DNA from: Aspidapion aeneum
Taxonomy: Eukaryota > Arthropoda > Insecta > Coleoptera > Brentidae
Assembly (NCBI GenBank): GCA_963576565.1
Contig: OY755044.1
Span: 46,209,134 to 46,273,133, forward strand
Length of the DNA stretch: 64,000 bases
Reading direction: 5' to 3'
Position 1 is the first letter of the stretch. Every line of letters begins with the position of its first letter. A program made the position numbers and the translations under genes. Shown one piece after another: positions 11,189 through 21,186 of the stretch. The notes below the pieces were generated by a model. The model did not search any database and had not been told where the DNA came from. It saw nothing but the letters and a program-made list of their open reading frames with translations.

Positions 11189-12457
11189 ATGAGCCAGTCT
11201 CAACTACCGCAACCACAGCACTCGAGCACACAACAGCCCACGAACCAACCGTCGGTCATTGCTCCAGTGCAAATGCAAATGCTAACGAACCCAACTCAAG
11301 CACCAATACAGGCACCAGTCCCTATGCCGATTGAGAATTACGGTACATCAGCTTTTCATTATCAACAACCGTCTACCGTTCCTTTGAGTCTAGCTGCCCT
11401 CCAAAGTAGCATTGCACCAATTGCTCAGTCACGACCATTTTCATGTTCGTCGCCAGTACCAATGTCAAGTGATCCTGGTACTTCATATCATGTTGCACCT
11501 GTACCTCCGCATAAGTGGAACATAAAGTTTACAGGCGAGAGGGGTACAATCTCCGTCACCGCATTTTTCGAGAGAGTGGACGAGTTGAGTCAGGCTAGAA
11601 GAGTCAGCAAAAAGGTTTTACTGAATTCGGGCATTGATCTTTTTGAAAAGTCAGCTTATACTTTTTACAAAGATGTACGTAGAGAAGTTCATACATGGGA
11701 ACAGCTGGAACAGAGGTTCATGGCAGAGTATCTTCCTTCTTCATATGGCGAGAAGCTATTGAAAGAGATCCAAAAACGTAAACAAGGCCCTGGAGAGTCT
11801 ATAGGGACCTATATTGCTGTCATGAACACATACTTCCAAAGACTTGGCTGTCCTGTTTCCGAAGAGGCAAAATTAGCTATCGTCTTCAGAAATATCGCGG
11901 ACATTTATAAGAAAGGGTTGATTGCCACTGAGGTCAATAGCCTATCACATTTAAAAGATTTGTGTCGGAGAATAGACCAGAGATATGAGTTAGAGGAGGA
12001 GAATTTTACTCCTAGAAGAAACCAATCTATTGAACCTGACGTGGCCTACGTTGACGTAGAGAGCGATTTTGACGATTTTCCAACAGGGGTTGATGCAATT
12101 CAAATATCAGGTGCCGGGACATCAAATCAACAGAATTTGAATATTCCTGATAATAGATTTAACAGAGATAGGCAGCAGCCAGCAAGCAATGTCGCTGCTA
12201 GAGCTGATAGAGATAGACAGCAACCAGCTAGTGGTCAGTCTAGTGAAAATGATAGGGATAGACAACCACCACAAGGTGCTAGACCTGGTAGGGCGAACAG
12301 GGACGTTGTATGTTATAGATGCAACCAAACAGGGCACATGGCAATCGGGTGCGCATTACCTAGAGGCAAACAGTGCTATTCGTGTGGTCAAGCAGGGGTT
12401 ACAGTAAGAGAATGTCGTAATTGTAATCGTCAGGGAAACGGACCCAGGCGCTCGTAG
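11189..12457 (+). CDS. gag: Gag, capsid and nucleocapsid
   Basis: 422 codons. Residues 1-105 are Gln-, Pro- and Ser-rich. Residues about 108-270 match the retrotransposon Gag capsid pattern (W-N-I-K-F-T-G-E, then F-F-E-R-V-D-E-L, E-Q-R-F-M-A-E-Y, and G-E-S-I-G-T-Y). A stretch with repeated D-R-D-R-Q-Q-P motifs follows at about 310-365. The C-terminus has two knuckles: the first is a regular CX2CX4HX4C, while the second has Val where His is expected. The end overlaps the protease frame by about 30 nt with a slippery site. It packages element RNA in cytoplasmic particles. Confidence 0.85.
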   Translation: MSQSQLPQPQHSSTQQPTNQPSVIAPVQMQMLTNPTQAPIQAPVPMPIENYGTSAFHYQQPSTVPLSLAALQSSIAPIAQSRPFSCSSPVPMSSDPGTSYHVAPVPPHKWNIKFTGERGTISVTAFFERVDELSQARRVSKKVLLNSGIDLFEKSAYTFYKDVRREVHTWEQLEQRFMAEYLPSSYGEKLLKEIQKRKQGPGESIGTYIAVMNTYFQRLGCPVSEEAKLAIVFRNIADIYKKGLIATEVNSLSHLKDLCRRIDQRYELEEENFTPRRNQSIEPDVAYVDVESDFDDFPTGVDAIQISGAGTSNQQNLNIPDNRFNRDRQQPASNVAARADRDRQQPASGQSSENDRDRQPPQGARPGRANRDVVCYRCNQTGHMAIGCALPRGKQCYSCGQAGVTVRECRNCNRQGNGPRRS

Positions 12458-12960
12458 GTGGTCGACCTTCGAGTCAGCCTGAACAAGCATCGACCGATAG
12501 GCTAACGTACGTTTTAGATTATGTGATAAGTCATGCTCGCAAAGATGAGAGGCCTTATTTAGAAGTGGATGTGCTCGGAAATAAGATATTAGGTTTGTTG
12601 GATTCCGGGGCTTCACGTACCTTTTTAGGGAATCATGGTTGGTCAATCATCGAGAGGTTTGGTTTTTCACTTGATACGACAAAGAAGACGAGTTGTATTG
12701 TGGCAAATGGTCAAAGCACGAGTAGTATTGGGACAGTGCAGCTTCCTATGCGAGTTCAGGATAAATTTAGGTTAATAGAGGTCGTCGTCGTTCCTGAGTT
12801 GCCGCACACTTTGATTTTGGGATTAGATTTTTGGATTTCGATGGGGATAGTACCGAACTTAAGTACTAATGAGTGGCACTTTGCCGATAATAAAGATGTG
12901 ATTTGTTCTTTAGAAACACCAGACCAACAAACTACTCTTTCGCCTTATGAATCAGACTAG
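12427..12960 (+). CDS. pro: Retrotransposon aspartic protease
   Basis: The frame is open from 12,427 and lies -1 to gag, so it is probably translated by frameshifting at 12,433 rather than from its own ATG. The active-site motif L-L-D-S-G-A-S is near codon 57, followed by a flap region (V-A-N-G-Q-S-T) and the second signature L-I-L-G-L-D-F-W. This is one retropepsin monomer and would act as a dimer to process Gag and Pol. It ends at TAG 12,958-12,960. The RT frame opens at 12,951, again in -1, without a clear slippery heptamer, so a one-base indel may separate them. Confidence 0.88.
   Translation, partial: SSGKRTQALVGGRPSSQPEQASTDRLTYVLDYVISHARKDERPYLEVDVLGNKILGLLDSGASRTFLGNHGWSIIERFGFSLDTTKKTSCIVANGQSTSSIGTVQLPMRVQDKFRLIEVVVVPELPHTLILGLDFWISMGIVPNLSTNEWHFADNKDVICSLETPDQQTTLSPYESD
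12433..12439 (+). promoter_or_regulatory. GGGAAAC -1 frameshift slippery site
   Basis: In the gag frame the heptamer reads G GGA AAC, the canonical X XXY YYZ layout. A -1 slip moves ribosomes into the protease frame, which is open from 12,427 to 12,960, before the gag TAG at 12,455. A hairpin starts 11 nt downstream. Expected role: setting the Gag to Gag-Pro ratio. Confidence 0.75.
12451..12473 (+). promoter_or_regulatory. Hairpin downstream of the slippery site
   Basis: Arms CTCG and AGGT pair with ACCT and CGAG around a GGTCG loop, with one T-T mismatch. The gag stop codon lies in the 5' arm. An 11-nt spacer is slightly long compared with the usual 5-9 nt. Confidence 0.6.
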
Positions 12961-15548
12961 ACGAATTGGTCGTTAAATATAAGACTATTATGGGTGACTC
13001 ACTGGGATGTACAGACAGGGTAGAGCATAAGATTACAACAGATGCAGCACCGATAAGACAACGTTCATATAAGGTCTCACCGGTCATTCAGAAACTTATT
13101 GATGACGAAATCGACGAAATGCTGAAAATGGATGTGATAGAACGTAGTAGTAGTTCATGGGCTTCACCAGTGGTAATGGTACAAAAGAAAAACACAAAGA
13201 AATATCGTTTCTGTGTAGACTACCGCAAATTGAACTCAGTGACGGCGCGTGATAGTTATCCTTTACCACTCGTATCCGAGACTCTTGACAAATTGAAAGA
13301 TGCTAAGTACTTGTCAACTTTAGATATTAAGAGTGCTTATTGGCAAGTACCAATGGAAGAATCATCGAAGCCACTAACAGCATTCATCTGTCGACGAGGT
13401 CTCTTCCAATTTAAGCGGTTACCATTTGGTCTTCATAATGCACCTGCAACTTGGCAAAGACTCATAGATAGCATCATAGGGAACGATTTAGACCCCTACG
13501 TGTACGTATATCTCGATGACCTCGTAATTGTCACACAGAGCTTTTCTGAACATCTTAGAATTCTTGAGGAAGTCCTACGAAGATTGCAGAATGCAAAGAT
13601 AACGGTAAGTTGGGAGAAATGCCAACTGTGTAGGCCAGAAATGACTTATTTAGGTTTCGTAGTGGACCGTCGAGGCATCCGAGTTGACCCTAATAAAATT
13701 AGAGCCATGTTAGAGCTCCAGAGGCCAAGAACTGTCAGAGAAGTTCGTAGAGTTGTAGGTACAATATCCTGGTATAGACGTTTCATAGAGAATTTTTCAG
13801 CGATAATAGCTCCAATTACAGCTCTAACTAAGAAGAATCAAAAGTTCGATTGGACTCCAGACTGCGAAAAAGCATTTATTAAGATTAAGGAACTTTTAGT
13901 GACTGCACCGATTCTTACATGTCCAGATTATACCAAGGAATTTGTCATTCAAACAGACGCCTCAGGATATGGAATAGGAGCATGTTTAACGCAACCTTAT
14001 CCTGAAGGAGACAAAGTCATTTGCTATTTGAGTCGATCTTTGACTAAGCAAGAACGTGTTTACACGACCACCGAGCGAGAATGTTTGGCATTGGTTTGGG
14101 CGATAGAGAAGCTCCGGCCTTATATTGAGGGGATCTCATTTAAGGTCATAACAGATCATTTTAGCTTAAAATGGCTTCATAGCTTAAAAGAGCCCAGTGG
14201 AAGACTTGCTCGTTGGTCTGTAAAACTGCAGCAATATGATTTTGAAGTAATCCATCGGAAAGGGAAAGATTTAGTTGTCCCGGACATGTTGTCTCGTGCA
14301 GTACCTATGATTGATACAATTTCGCAGCCCAGAGACGTTTCAACAGCAATTAAAGATCGATGGTACCAAAAGATGGTAAAGAGGGTCGTAGAATCACCGT
14401 TAAAATTTATGAACTGGAGATACACTGATAATAAGTTGTATAAATATGTCAAACAAGAATACCCTCAACTTTCACCATCTAACGAATATTGGAAAGAGGT
14501 AGTCCCCAAAGATCATAGGCGTAGAATTATTGGAGAAGCTCACGATCCTCCTACCGCAGGACATATGGGTGTGCATAAAACCTTCCACAGACTGGCAGAA
14601 AAATATTATTGGCCAAAAATGCGCCAAGACGTGGCAACTTTTGTAAAGAAATGCTTTGTCTGTGCAGCTCATAAAGGTGATACACAAGGTGTATCTGATC
14701 AGATGATATCTCACCCAAAACCAACTCGTCCTTGGGAAATTATCTCAACAGATTTATGTGGACCTCTACCTCGTTCGACAAAGGGTAATTGCTGGATTCT
14801 CGTCGTTACGGACTATTTGAGTAAGTTTTCCTTAGTTTTTCCAATGCGAACAGCCCCTACTCAAGCTGTTGTCAAGCACCTTGAGGAACAAGTATTTATG
14901 GTCTTCGGAGTGCCCCGTTTGATACTTTGTGATAATGGCCCTCAGTACAAAAGTAATGAGTTTAAGCGTTTTGCTGAGAGTTATCATGTTAAAATTCAGT
15001 ATAATCCGTATTATCACCCCAGAGCAAATCCAACAGAAAGGACGAATCGCACGTTAAAAACCATGTTATGTTGTTATGTGAAAGACAACCACAGGAAGTG
15101 GGACGAACAAATACATAAACTTGCCTGCGCGATTCGTACTGCAACCCATGAGACAACCAGGATGTCTCCTTTCTTTGTTAATTTTGGTAGGAATATGTGT
15201 TTGTCAGGAAAAGATTACTCCAACCCAGTTTTGTTATCTGAAGAGAATGGTGTACAAACTGCAGCTGAAAGTAAGAACGAAGGTTTCCGGAAGCTCTATG
15301 CTGATGTTAAGAGAAGGTTAGAGGTGGCTGGAGAGAAAAACGTAGTTCAGTATAATTTGCGTACAAGGGTACCCAACTTTGTTGTGGGTCAGCGTGTTTG
15401 GAAGAAAAATTATGTGTTGTCAGATGCTGCGAAGTTTTTCTCGAAGAAGTTAGCACCGAAATTCGTTGGGCAGGAACCATCGGGTAAAGTACTACCAGGG
15501 AGTTGGCATGCCAAAGACCTTAAGTCGGCAGCGGACCTCTCCGATTAA
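12951..15548 (+). CDS. pol: Pol: reverse transcriptase, RNase H, integrase
   Basis: About 860 codons; the frame opens at 12,951 and the first ATG is at 12,990. In order: RT (V-D-Y-R-K-L-N, L-P-F-G-L-H-N-A-P, catalytic YLDD near residue 183); RNase H with T-D-A-S, T-E-R-E and I-T-D-H; integrase zinc domain with H-X6-H and CX2C; a DD35E core with Asp in S-T-D-L, Asp in L-C-D-N-G and Glu in P-T-E-R-T-N; and a chromodomain-less C-terminal tail with K-L-A-P-K-F-V-G resembling a shortened GPY/F module. It copies the genomic RNA and integrates the cDNA. No internal stop is present and all catalytic residues seen are intact. Confidence 0.95.
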   Translation: MRLDELVVKYKTIMGDSLGCTDRVEHKITTDAAPIRQRSYKVSPVIQKLIDDEIDEMLKMDVIERSSSSWASPVVMVQKKNTKKYRFCVDYRKLNSVTARDSYPLPLVSETLDKLKDAKYLSTLDIKSAYWQVPMEESSKPLTAFICRRGLFQFKRLPFGLHNAPATWQRLIDSIIGNDLDPYVYVYLDDLVIVTQSFSEHLRILEEVLRRLQNAKITVSWEKCQLCRPEMTYLGFVVDRRGIRVDPNKIRAMLELQRPRTVREVRRVVGTISWYRRFIENFSAIIAPITALTKKNQKFDWTPDCEKAFIKIKELLVTAPILTCPDYTKEFVIQTDASGYGIGACLTQPYPEGDKVICYLSRSLTKQERVYTTTERECLALVWAIEKLRPYIEGISFKVITDHFSLKWLHSLKEPSGRLARWSVKLQQYDFEVIHRKGKDLVVPDMLSRAVPMIDTISQPRDVSTAIKDRWYQKMVKRVVESPLKFMNWRYTDNKLYKYVKQEYPQLSPSNEYWKEVVPKDHRRRIIGEAHDPPTAGHMGVHKTFHRLAEKYYWPKMRQDVATFVKKCFVCAAHKGDTQGVSDQMISHPKPTRPWEIISTDLCGPLPRSTKGNCWILVVTDYLSKFSLVFPMRTAPTQAVVKHLEEQVFMVFGVPRLILCDNGPQYKSNEFKRFAESYHVKIQYNPYYHPRANPTERTNRTLKTMLCCYVKDNHRKWDEQIHKLACAIRTATHETTRMSPFFVNFGRNMCLSGKDYSNPVLLSEENGVQTAAESKNEGFRKLYADVKRRLEVAGEKNVVQYNLRTRVPNFVVGQRVWKKNYVLSDAAKFFSKKLAPKFVGQEPSGKVLPGSWHAKDLKSAADLSD

Positions 15549-15587
15549 CCTTTTTAGGTTAATCGTCTTGAAGTTGGGGGGGGATTA
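15549..15587 (+). promoter_or_regulatory. Polypurine tract region
   Basis: GAAGTTGGGGGGGGATTA at 15,570-15,587 directly precedes the 3' LTR. It is the expected primer site for plus-strand DNA synthesis. A short inverted repeat (GATTAACC and GGTTAATC) at 15,543-15,564 lies at the stop codon. Confidence 0.75.
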
Positions 15588-18421
15588 TGTAACGTGTCAT
15601 TTTTACGTTTAAGACAACGTTACATATTTGTTTATTTAGGTAAATAATCAAGGCTCTTTGATTCGTCTTTCTGTACACAAAGTAAGGGTATTTTATAGAG
15701 CTAGGTTTGGAGGTTATATAGTGTCTAGGAAGTTACCTTAAAAGGAGGCATTCCATCGAATTACTGTGGACACTACGCACATCGCATTATCTGGACATCG
15801 TAATTGGAATTTAAGATCACAGGCTTCGGGAAAATCACATAAAAATTTTGATTGTTTTGTTTTATCTGTGGAATTTTGTGATTCTCTTGTCGTCATGAAA
15901 TTAAACAGCTGGGAAATGGCGGCGTTGCCGCATCACAAATGGTTTCAGTAACAGGAAGAAAACATTTAGATGAACATTTCATTCCCTTACGTTTATTTTC
16001 GAGGATATTGGGACAATCCGATCCTCATATCCTTCACGGATTGGCTAGCTTTGATAGTACGAAAACATATTTGGGTCGACCAGGAACAACCGAGGCTCCG
16101 CCACTTTGATATCTTTATTAATTTGATAGGGAAAGGATAAAATAAATACGAGTTATGCACTTTTGTAAATGGGAGATGGACGAGGGATAAAAACCAAGAC
16201 TGGGGGAATAGACGACATCGTGTGGGTTGGCATCTGAACACTCTTGTGCCTTTAAGCAGTAGTTCAGTGTGCATTTTTGGGTTCAGGTTCAGAAACAACT
16301 TTATTACTGTAGAAATGTTTTACAACAATGGCGTTAAACCATATGAATATTAGACAAAACATTTATAAAGAGCGAAGGAAACTTCTGACTAAAACTGTAA
16401 CTAAAGTACAACTAAATTCTGCGCTCAGTATAGCTTTACTCATATGGGAATTGGTTGAGTGTTCGAATATTCCTGGGTTTGATGCATGCCCTGATCTCCA
16501 GTAATTGATTTTACAGTTGATGGTTTCAATGCTGAGCTTCTACTTGCTATGTCGGCAAGGGTCCGGTAGGCAAATGTTCGGTCTATGTATGAAGGGTGTC
16601 TCGACGTCCTTGTTATAAAAATTCCAACCGTGGAAATAGATCCGACAACACCTCAATGTGCGTTTTACCTAATTGCAATGTCCCCTTGGTCGGTGCTGCC
16701 CCCTATATACCTGTATAGAACTATTGCTGTATTTCCTCATTGGTTAGTTTGAAAACCGCGGGGTTTTCTGGTTGGTTGGTATTGCGTTTTACTGTCCCCA
16801 CTCCCCACCAAATTTACAAAACGGTTTCCGGCCACTTCATTATTCTGGTATTCTCGACGAAGTGCTTTGTCTCTCTTTGCTAACAAATTTTGGCTGGGTC
16901 GACAACAGTTTCTGGGATCGCCTTTGTTTTTGGTTTTGGCACTGCAGCGAATTGTAGGAGATATCCCAGAAACTGTACAAGTGAGTCCGTCGTGTCTAGG
17001 GTAATCTAGAGTGACGCTCGCACCCTGTTTGAGGGGAATTTAAGTCGGCCTACGCCATTTGTACGGAAAGAGCAGCGCCCTGTCCATTCCACCGACAGCG
17101 GTGCTGGACGCTGGTGGGAAGCCGGACGAGCCAGTTCTAACCCTGGGAAAGGGTTTTATGCTCGGGCAAGAAGCCAGCAACCTTTTGACCACCATGTGCT
17201 GCCCTAGCACCATGTGCTGAGCGGGCACGAGGGGAGACGCGGGCAAACCAGGAGCATCAGTCGCAGGAGGAGAACAACACCACTTCCAGGTTTAATAAAA
17301 CACCAAACTCACAATTAAATAATTGCAGGACCGAACATAACCATTTCATATAATTTTTTTCAATATAATTTGGACAACCTTTTCATATAATTTTCAGTAT
17401 AATTTAGACATTATCTTTCCAGATAACTTTTCAATATAATTTTAACATTGCTTGTAAACCCAAGGTTATGACGTCATAACCACAATTTTGCGGCGTATTT
17501 ACTATATTGACTTGTCTTCCGTCATTTAATTTATTTAAAACAATTTCTCCTGTGAAATTTGGAGTGCCTTGCTATCTTGGCCCGAACTTGTTTAATTTTT
17601 TTTAGCATATTTCATGTTTCTAATCTTAACTTCAGCCCTTAAAATACACAAGATGAACTAAATTTTTGTATTATTTGTGCAATCCAGTGACCAACTTTGC
17701 GGAGACAAAAGAGAGATGAGATTATATGTTTTAGCGGTTTCCTTACATTGTTCTACTTCATGGGGTGGATCTGGGACTGGGTTGCTGTCTGTCTCATTCT
17801 ACCCAATGTAGAATGATGACAGCAGATATTTGGTCCAGATCTCCCCTATGATGGAACGATTGTGGAAGTGTATTTTTTTTAACAATCATTTATGTAACCG
17901 AGTCTCACACTACTGACTCAGATGTAGGTACACTATGACCTGTTAAAGGAGTCCATCTACCTGTAAAGTGCTTCTAGTTTTGTCATTTTGATTCAGTTAA
18001 AAATCTTTTAGAATTTTATCTCGTTTATTAGTCAATTTTTTTTTGGTTATTTAATTACACAAATACTCTGGAAGCCTCGGAAGTAGGTAGAATTTCATTG
18101 TTTAGCTACAACGTTTGGGTTGAACTGTATTTTATTTAAGATCTTCTTTGTAAAACATTGGTATTAAATAATGTGGCGCACTTAAAATTTTCTTATTTCT
18201 GAACCCCCCCCTTCTCCACTGTATAAAAGTTACCGGGCATATCAATGTTTTACCTAGCTGGAAAATACAGTTCTGCTTCTAGATATTTGTTTAATTATTC
18301 AATGGTTTTGTTGTGTCACAAAATGGCGGCAACGTCTTCAAGCTGCCACAAATGTCACACAACGTATTTTAATAGGCCACAAATTGGCGCCCAAACGTGA
18401 TGTTTTTTTAATAAGGCCACA
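15588..18421 (+). repeat. 3' LTR of the gypsy element
   Basis: Starts TGTAAC after the polypurine tract and ends GCCACA before ATGT. It differs from the 5' LTR by about 20 scattered substitutions and several indels, including an additional 44-bp segment near 18,087-18,130 and the absence of about 19 bp near 17,335. The PBS-like TGGCGCC inside the LTR end lies at 18,385. Confidence 0.93.
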
Positions 18422-18425
18422 ATGT
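18422..18425. repeat. ATGT target-site duplication (right)
   Basis: Matches 2,611-2,614. Removing one copy and the gypsy element restores an unbroken LINE reading frame across the site. Confidence 0.9.
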
Positions 18426-19950
18426 CCATACTGGTTTCAGTATTTGTCTATAAAGCAGTAACTTATTATGAATTGTTAAATTGGACTTCCTTCCAATTAG
18501 CCAGTTCATTTTTCTATACCTTATCTCAAGTTCTTCTTTTTTTTTCTTAACATGTGCTTTCCAGCGCAATTTGGCATCAAGTGTCATACCTAGATATTTT
18601 GCCTGATTCGAATATGGTACTGGAATGTTGTTAATTGTTATTTGTATGTGATTTATATTTTTGTTTGTAAAATCAACATGAATTGATTTGGTTTCATTTA
18701 ATTTTATTCGCCACTTTGTGGTCCAACTGTGAATTTGGGTGACTGCATCCTGAAGTTTTTCTATGCATTTTTCAATAGATTTTTCTACCGTCAATAAACC
18801 AGTATCTTCGGCAAATGTTGCTAAGGGACAATTTTCTGGCTTTGGGACATCACAAGTGAATAATAAGTATAGATAAGGGCCTAGTACGCTACCCTGGGGC
18901 ACGCCTGCTTGAATTTCTCTTAAATTTGAGTATGAGTCTTCCTGTTTTACTCTAAAATGTCTATCAGATGTGTATGATTCCAAAATATCCGAATATTGTT
19001 TTGGCAGAAACCTTTTTAGTTTAAAATTAAGGCCTTCATGCCACACTTTGTCAAATGCTTGTGCTACATCTAGAAAAACTGCAGAACAAACTTTTCCCTC
19101 TTCTAGTGCTTTTTCTATTATATTAGTAATTCTGTGTACTTGATCTATTGTGGAATGCTTGTCTCGAAAACCAAATTGATGAGATGGAATAATTTCTTGT
19201 CTTTCTATGATGGGTTTTATTCTTTTAAGCAATAATTTTTCATAGAGCTTGGATATAATTGGCAGCAAAGATATTGGCCTGTAAGATGACACGTCATGGA
19301 ATGGTTTTCCCGGTTTTGGAATCATGATAACTTCTGCAACTTTCCACAGTTTAGGTACATACCTAAGCCTAAAAGACGCATTAATTAGGTTGCATAGTTT
19401 TACGATAGCTTTTCTGGGGAGTTGTTTTATGACTACCCCGTTAATAAGATCATACCCTGGGGCTTTTTTCGAATTAATATTTTTGATTTCTGTTAATATT
19501 TCTTTTGGTGATGTAAGCTTAATATGGTCCTCGATTTGATGGGGTTCATTTAAATGAAAGTGTTCATCTGGTGCTTCGTGGGGCTGAAATGTTTTTTCTA
19601 AATGACTTGCAAAAATATCTGCTTTTTCTTCGTTACTCCTTGCCCACTGGTTGTTAGATTTTCGTATGGGTGGAATTTGGATAATTGGTCTTTTAAAATC
19701 TTTGGTTGCTTTCCAAAGAGAATAGTCGGTATTTTTATCATCTGTAAGTTCATTAAGAAAATGGTTAATAGATTCATTTTTTATTACTAGAATTTCTCGC
19801 CTAATGCGCTGCGTCATGTTGTTGAGATTTGTTTTGTCCCGAGGATCACGGCTTTGTTGCCACTTTCTTCTTAGTTTCCTTTTTTCCAATATAAGGTCTC
19901 TAATTTCCTTTGGATAGTTTTTTTCCCTTAAAAATTCTCTTTGGTTTTGG
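18426..19950 (-). pseudogene. Jockey-like ORF2, reverse transcriptase part
   Basis: Roughly 500 codons open on the minus strand from about 19,950 to the gypsy insertion. RT landmarks in order: Y-R-P-I-S-L-L-P, H-Q-F-G-F-R, V-F-L-D-V-A-Q-A-F-D-K-V-W, G-V-P-Q-G-S-V-L-G-P, then F-A-E-D-T where F-A-D-D-T is expected, and K-Y-L-G-M-T-L-D. The Asp to Glu change affects one of the two catalytic aspartates. The upstream endonuclease is in another frame, with a frameshift near 19,930. The downstream tail is at 2,324-2,614. Confidence 0.9.
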
Positions 19951-20645
19951 ACTGTTTTCCCAAGCTGCTTGTTGAATATTTTTAACAAAATAATCAACTT
20001 CTTTATCGATTTGTTCTGGCGTTTGCAATGGTACTGATAGGTTTATTTTTTCTGACAGACTTTGTTTAAAACTAATCCAGTCAGTCAGTTTATTAACTAG
20101 TGAGATATTTGCTTCTTTCTTTATTATGTTTTTACTAAGAGTTAGAATAATAGGTGAATGATCTGAGTGTAAATCAAAACTTTCTTCTATATCTACAAAA
20201 CTTAAAGATATATTTTTTACTATAAAAAAATCAATTAGATCTGGAATTTTTCCTGGATCTGTTGGATAGTATGTGGGCTTACCAGTTGATATCGGCTCAC
20301 ATTGATATTCACTAATAGCTTGCAAAAGTTCTTTTCCTTTAGAATTCGTCAGTCTAGATCCCCAGTAGGTATTTTTTGCATTAAAGTCACCTCCAATTAT
20401 AAAACGGTTTCCTAATTTTCTGAGAAAATTAAGATATTGATTTTTCTTTAGTAAGTGCCTTGGTGGTATATAGACAGCACTTATGACTAATGTATATGTT
20501 TTGGTTTTTACACTTACTAATGTAGCTTGAATCTCTATGGTTTTATATCCCATCTCCTCATAGTGTGATATATTTTCTTTAATTATTACAGCACTTCCCC
20601 CATGTGCAGTATTGCTAGGGTGAGTTGTATGATACACTATAACCT
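19925..20645 (-). pseudogene. Jockey-like ORF2, endonuclease part
   Basis: Apurinic-type endonuclease domain: V-Y-I-P-P, G-G-D-F-N-A-K, P-D-L-I-D-F-F, and S-D-H-S-P-I carrying the catalytic Asp-His pair. The N-terminal strand of the same domain (W-N-A-N-G-L and S-E-T-H-F) is in a different frame at 20,645-20,800, so a frameshift near 20,640 splits the domain. It nicked target DNA to start reverse transcription. Confidence 0.88.
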
Positions 20646-21166
20646 TTAAATTTAATGTGAGACTGGTTAGTGAAATGCGTTTCTGACACAAGACAGACGT
20701 CAATTTTTTCTATGTCTAGAATAACTTGCAAGTCTTGCTGATGTTGCAAGAGACCATTGGCATTCCAAGCTAGGATTCTAAGATTATTGGTAGCTCCGTT
20801 ATTGCTACTTTCTAGTTTAGTTAATCGCTCATCAAGTTTGTTCAATTTCTTCAAAATTAATTGTAGTGTTTGTTCCATAGTATTTTGACTACTGATATTA
20901 ATATCAGGTATAGTAGCTGTTGCTGCTACTTGGCTGTATGTCCTTGTCACAGAGTTTTGTGTGACTGTGTTTCTTGTCTGTTGCTTTTGTCTATTTGTAC
21001 TCACGTTTGGTATGAGATTCGTTTTCTTAGGTTTATTTTTCAATTTTTGTATTTCCTTAGCAACAAGGCATCCTCTGTAGTTAGCAGGATGCTTGCCTCC
21101 ACAGTGGATGCATTTTGGCTCAGATTCTTTTGGTTTGGGGCATTCTACAGTAAGATGTTTCCCCAA
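20640..21166 (-). pseudogene. Jockey-like ORF1 end joined to start of ORF2
   Basis: 183 codons. Residues 18-32 form a zinc knuckle, CX2CX3HX6C ending A-N-Y-R-G-C, typical of the last knuckle of Jockey-type Gag. A polar Gln- and Thr-rich linker, a short coiled-coil-like leucine segment (about residues 90-120), and then the first endonuclease motifs W-N-A-N-G-L and S-E-T-H-F follow in the same frame. ORF1 and ORF2 therefore appear joined without a stop here, either ancestrally or through an indel. The 5' truncation lies just upstream at 21,176. Confidence 0.8.
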
Positions 21167-21176
21167 AAAAAAAAAT

Positions 21177-21186
21177 AATAAGAAAG
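21177..21186. repeat. Target-site duplication of the LINE (right)
   Basis: AATAAGAAAG, identical to 2,101-2,110. Confidence 0.8.

Larger units (their letters stand above)
2615..18421 (+). mobile_element. Ty3/gypsy LTR retrotransposon, 15.8 kb
   Basis: Two long LTRs (2,615-5,430 and 15,588-18,421) flank a 10.2-kb interior holding a PBS, a 5.2-kb leader, gag, protease, RT-RNaseH-integrase and a polypurine tract. The RT-RNaseH-IN order defines Ty3/gypsy. There is no env. The LTRs are roughly 99% identical by eye, apart from 44-bp and 19-bp indels, so the insertion is fairly young but not brand new. At 15.8 kb it is large because of the LTRs and the leader. The catalytic motifs look intact, but the frame arrangement makes present activity doubtful. 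Confidence 0.95.
2111..21176 (-). mobile_element. Jockey-like non-LTR retrotransposon, 5'-truncated, interrupted
   Basis: Without the inserted gypsy element, about 3.25 kb of LINE remains (18,426-21,176 plus 2,111-2,614). On the minus strand it reads: end of ORF1 with a zinc knuckle, endonuclease, reverse transcriptase, C-terminal tail, 3' UTR and A-rich tail. A 10-bp AATAAGAAAG duplication flanks it. Most of ORF1 and the 5' UTR are missing, as is usual for incomplete reverse transcription. Two frameshifts (near 20,640 and 19,930), an altered RT active site and a 15.8-kb insertion make it inactive. Jockey clade is inferred from domain order and motifs. Confidence 0.88.
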
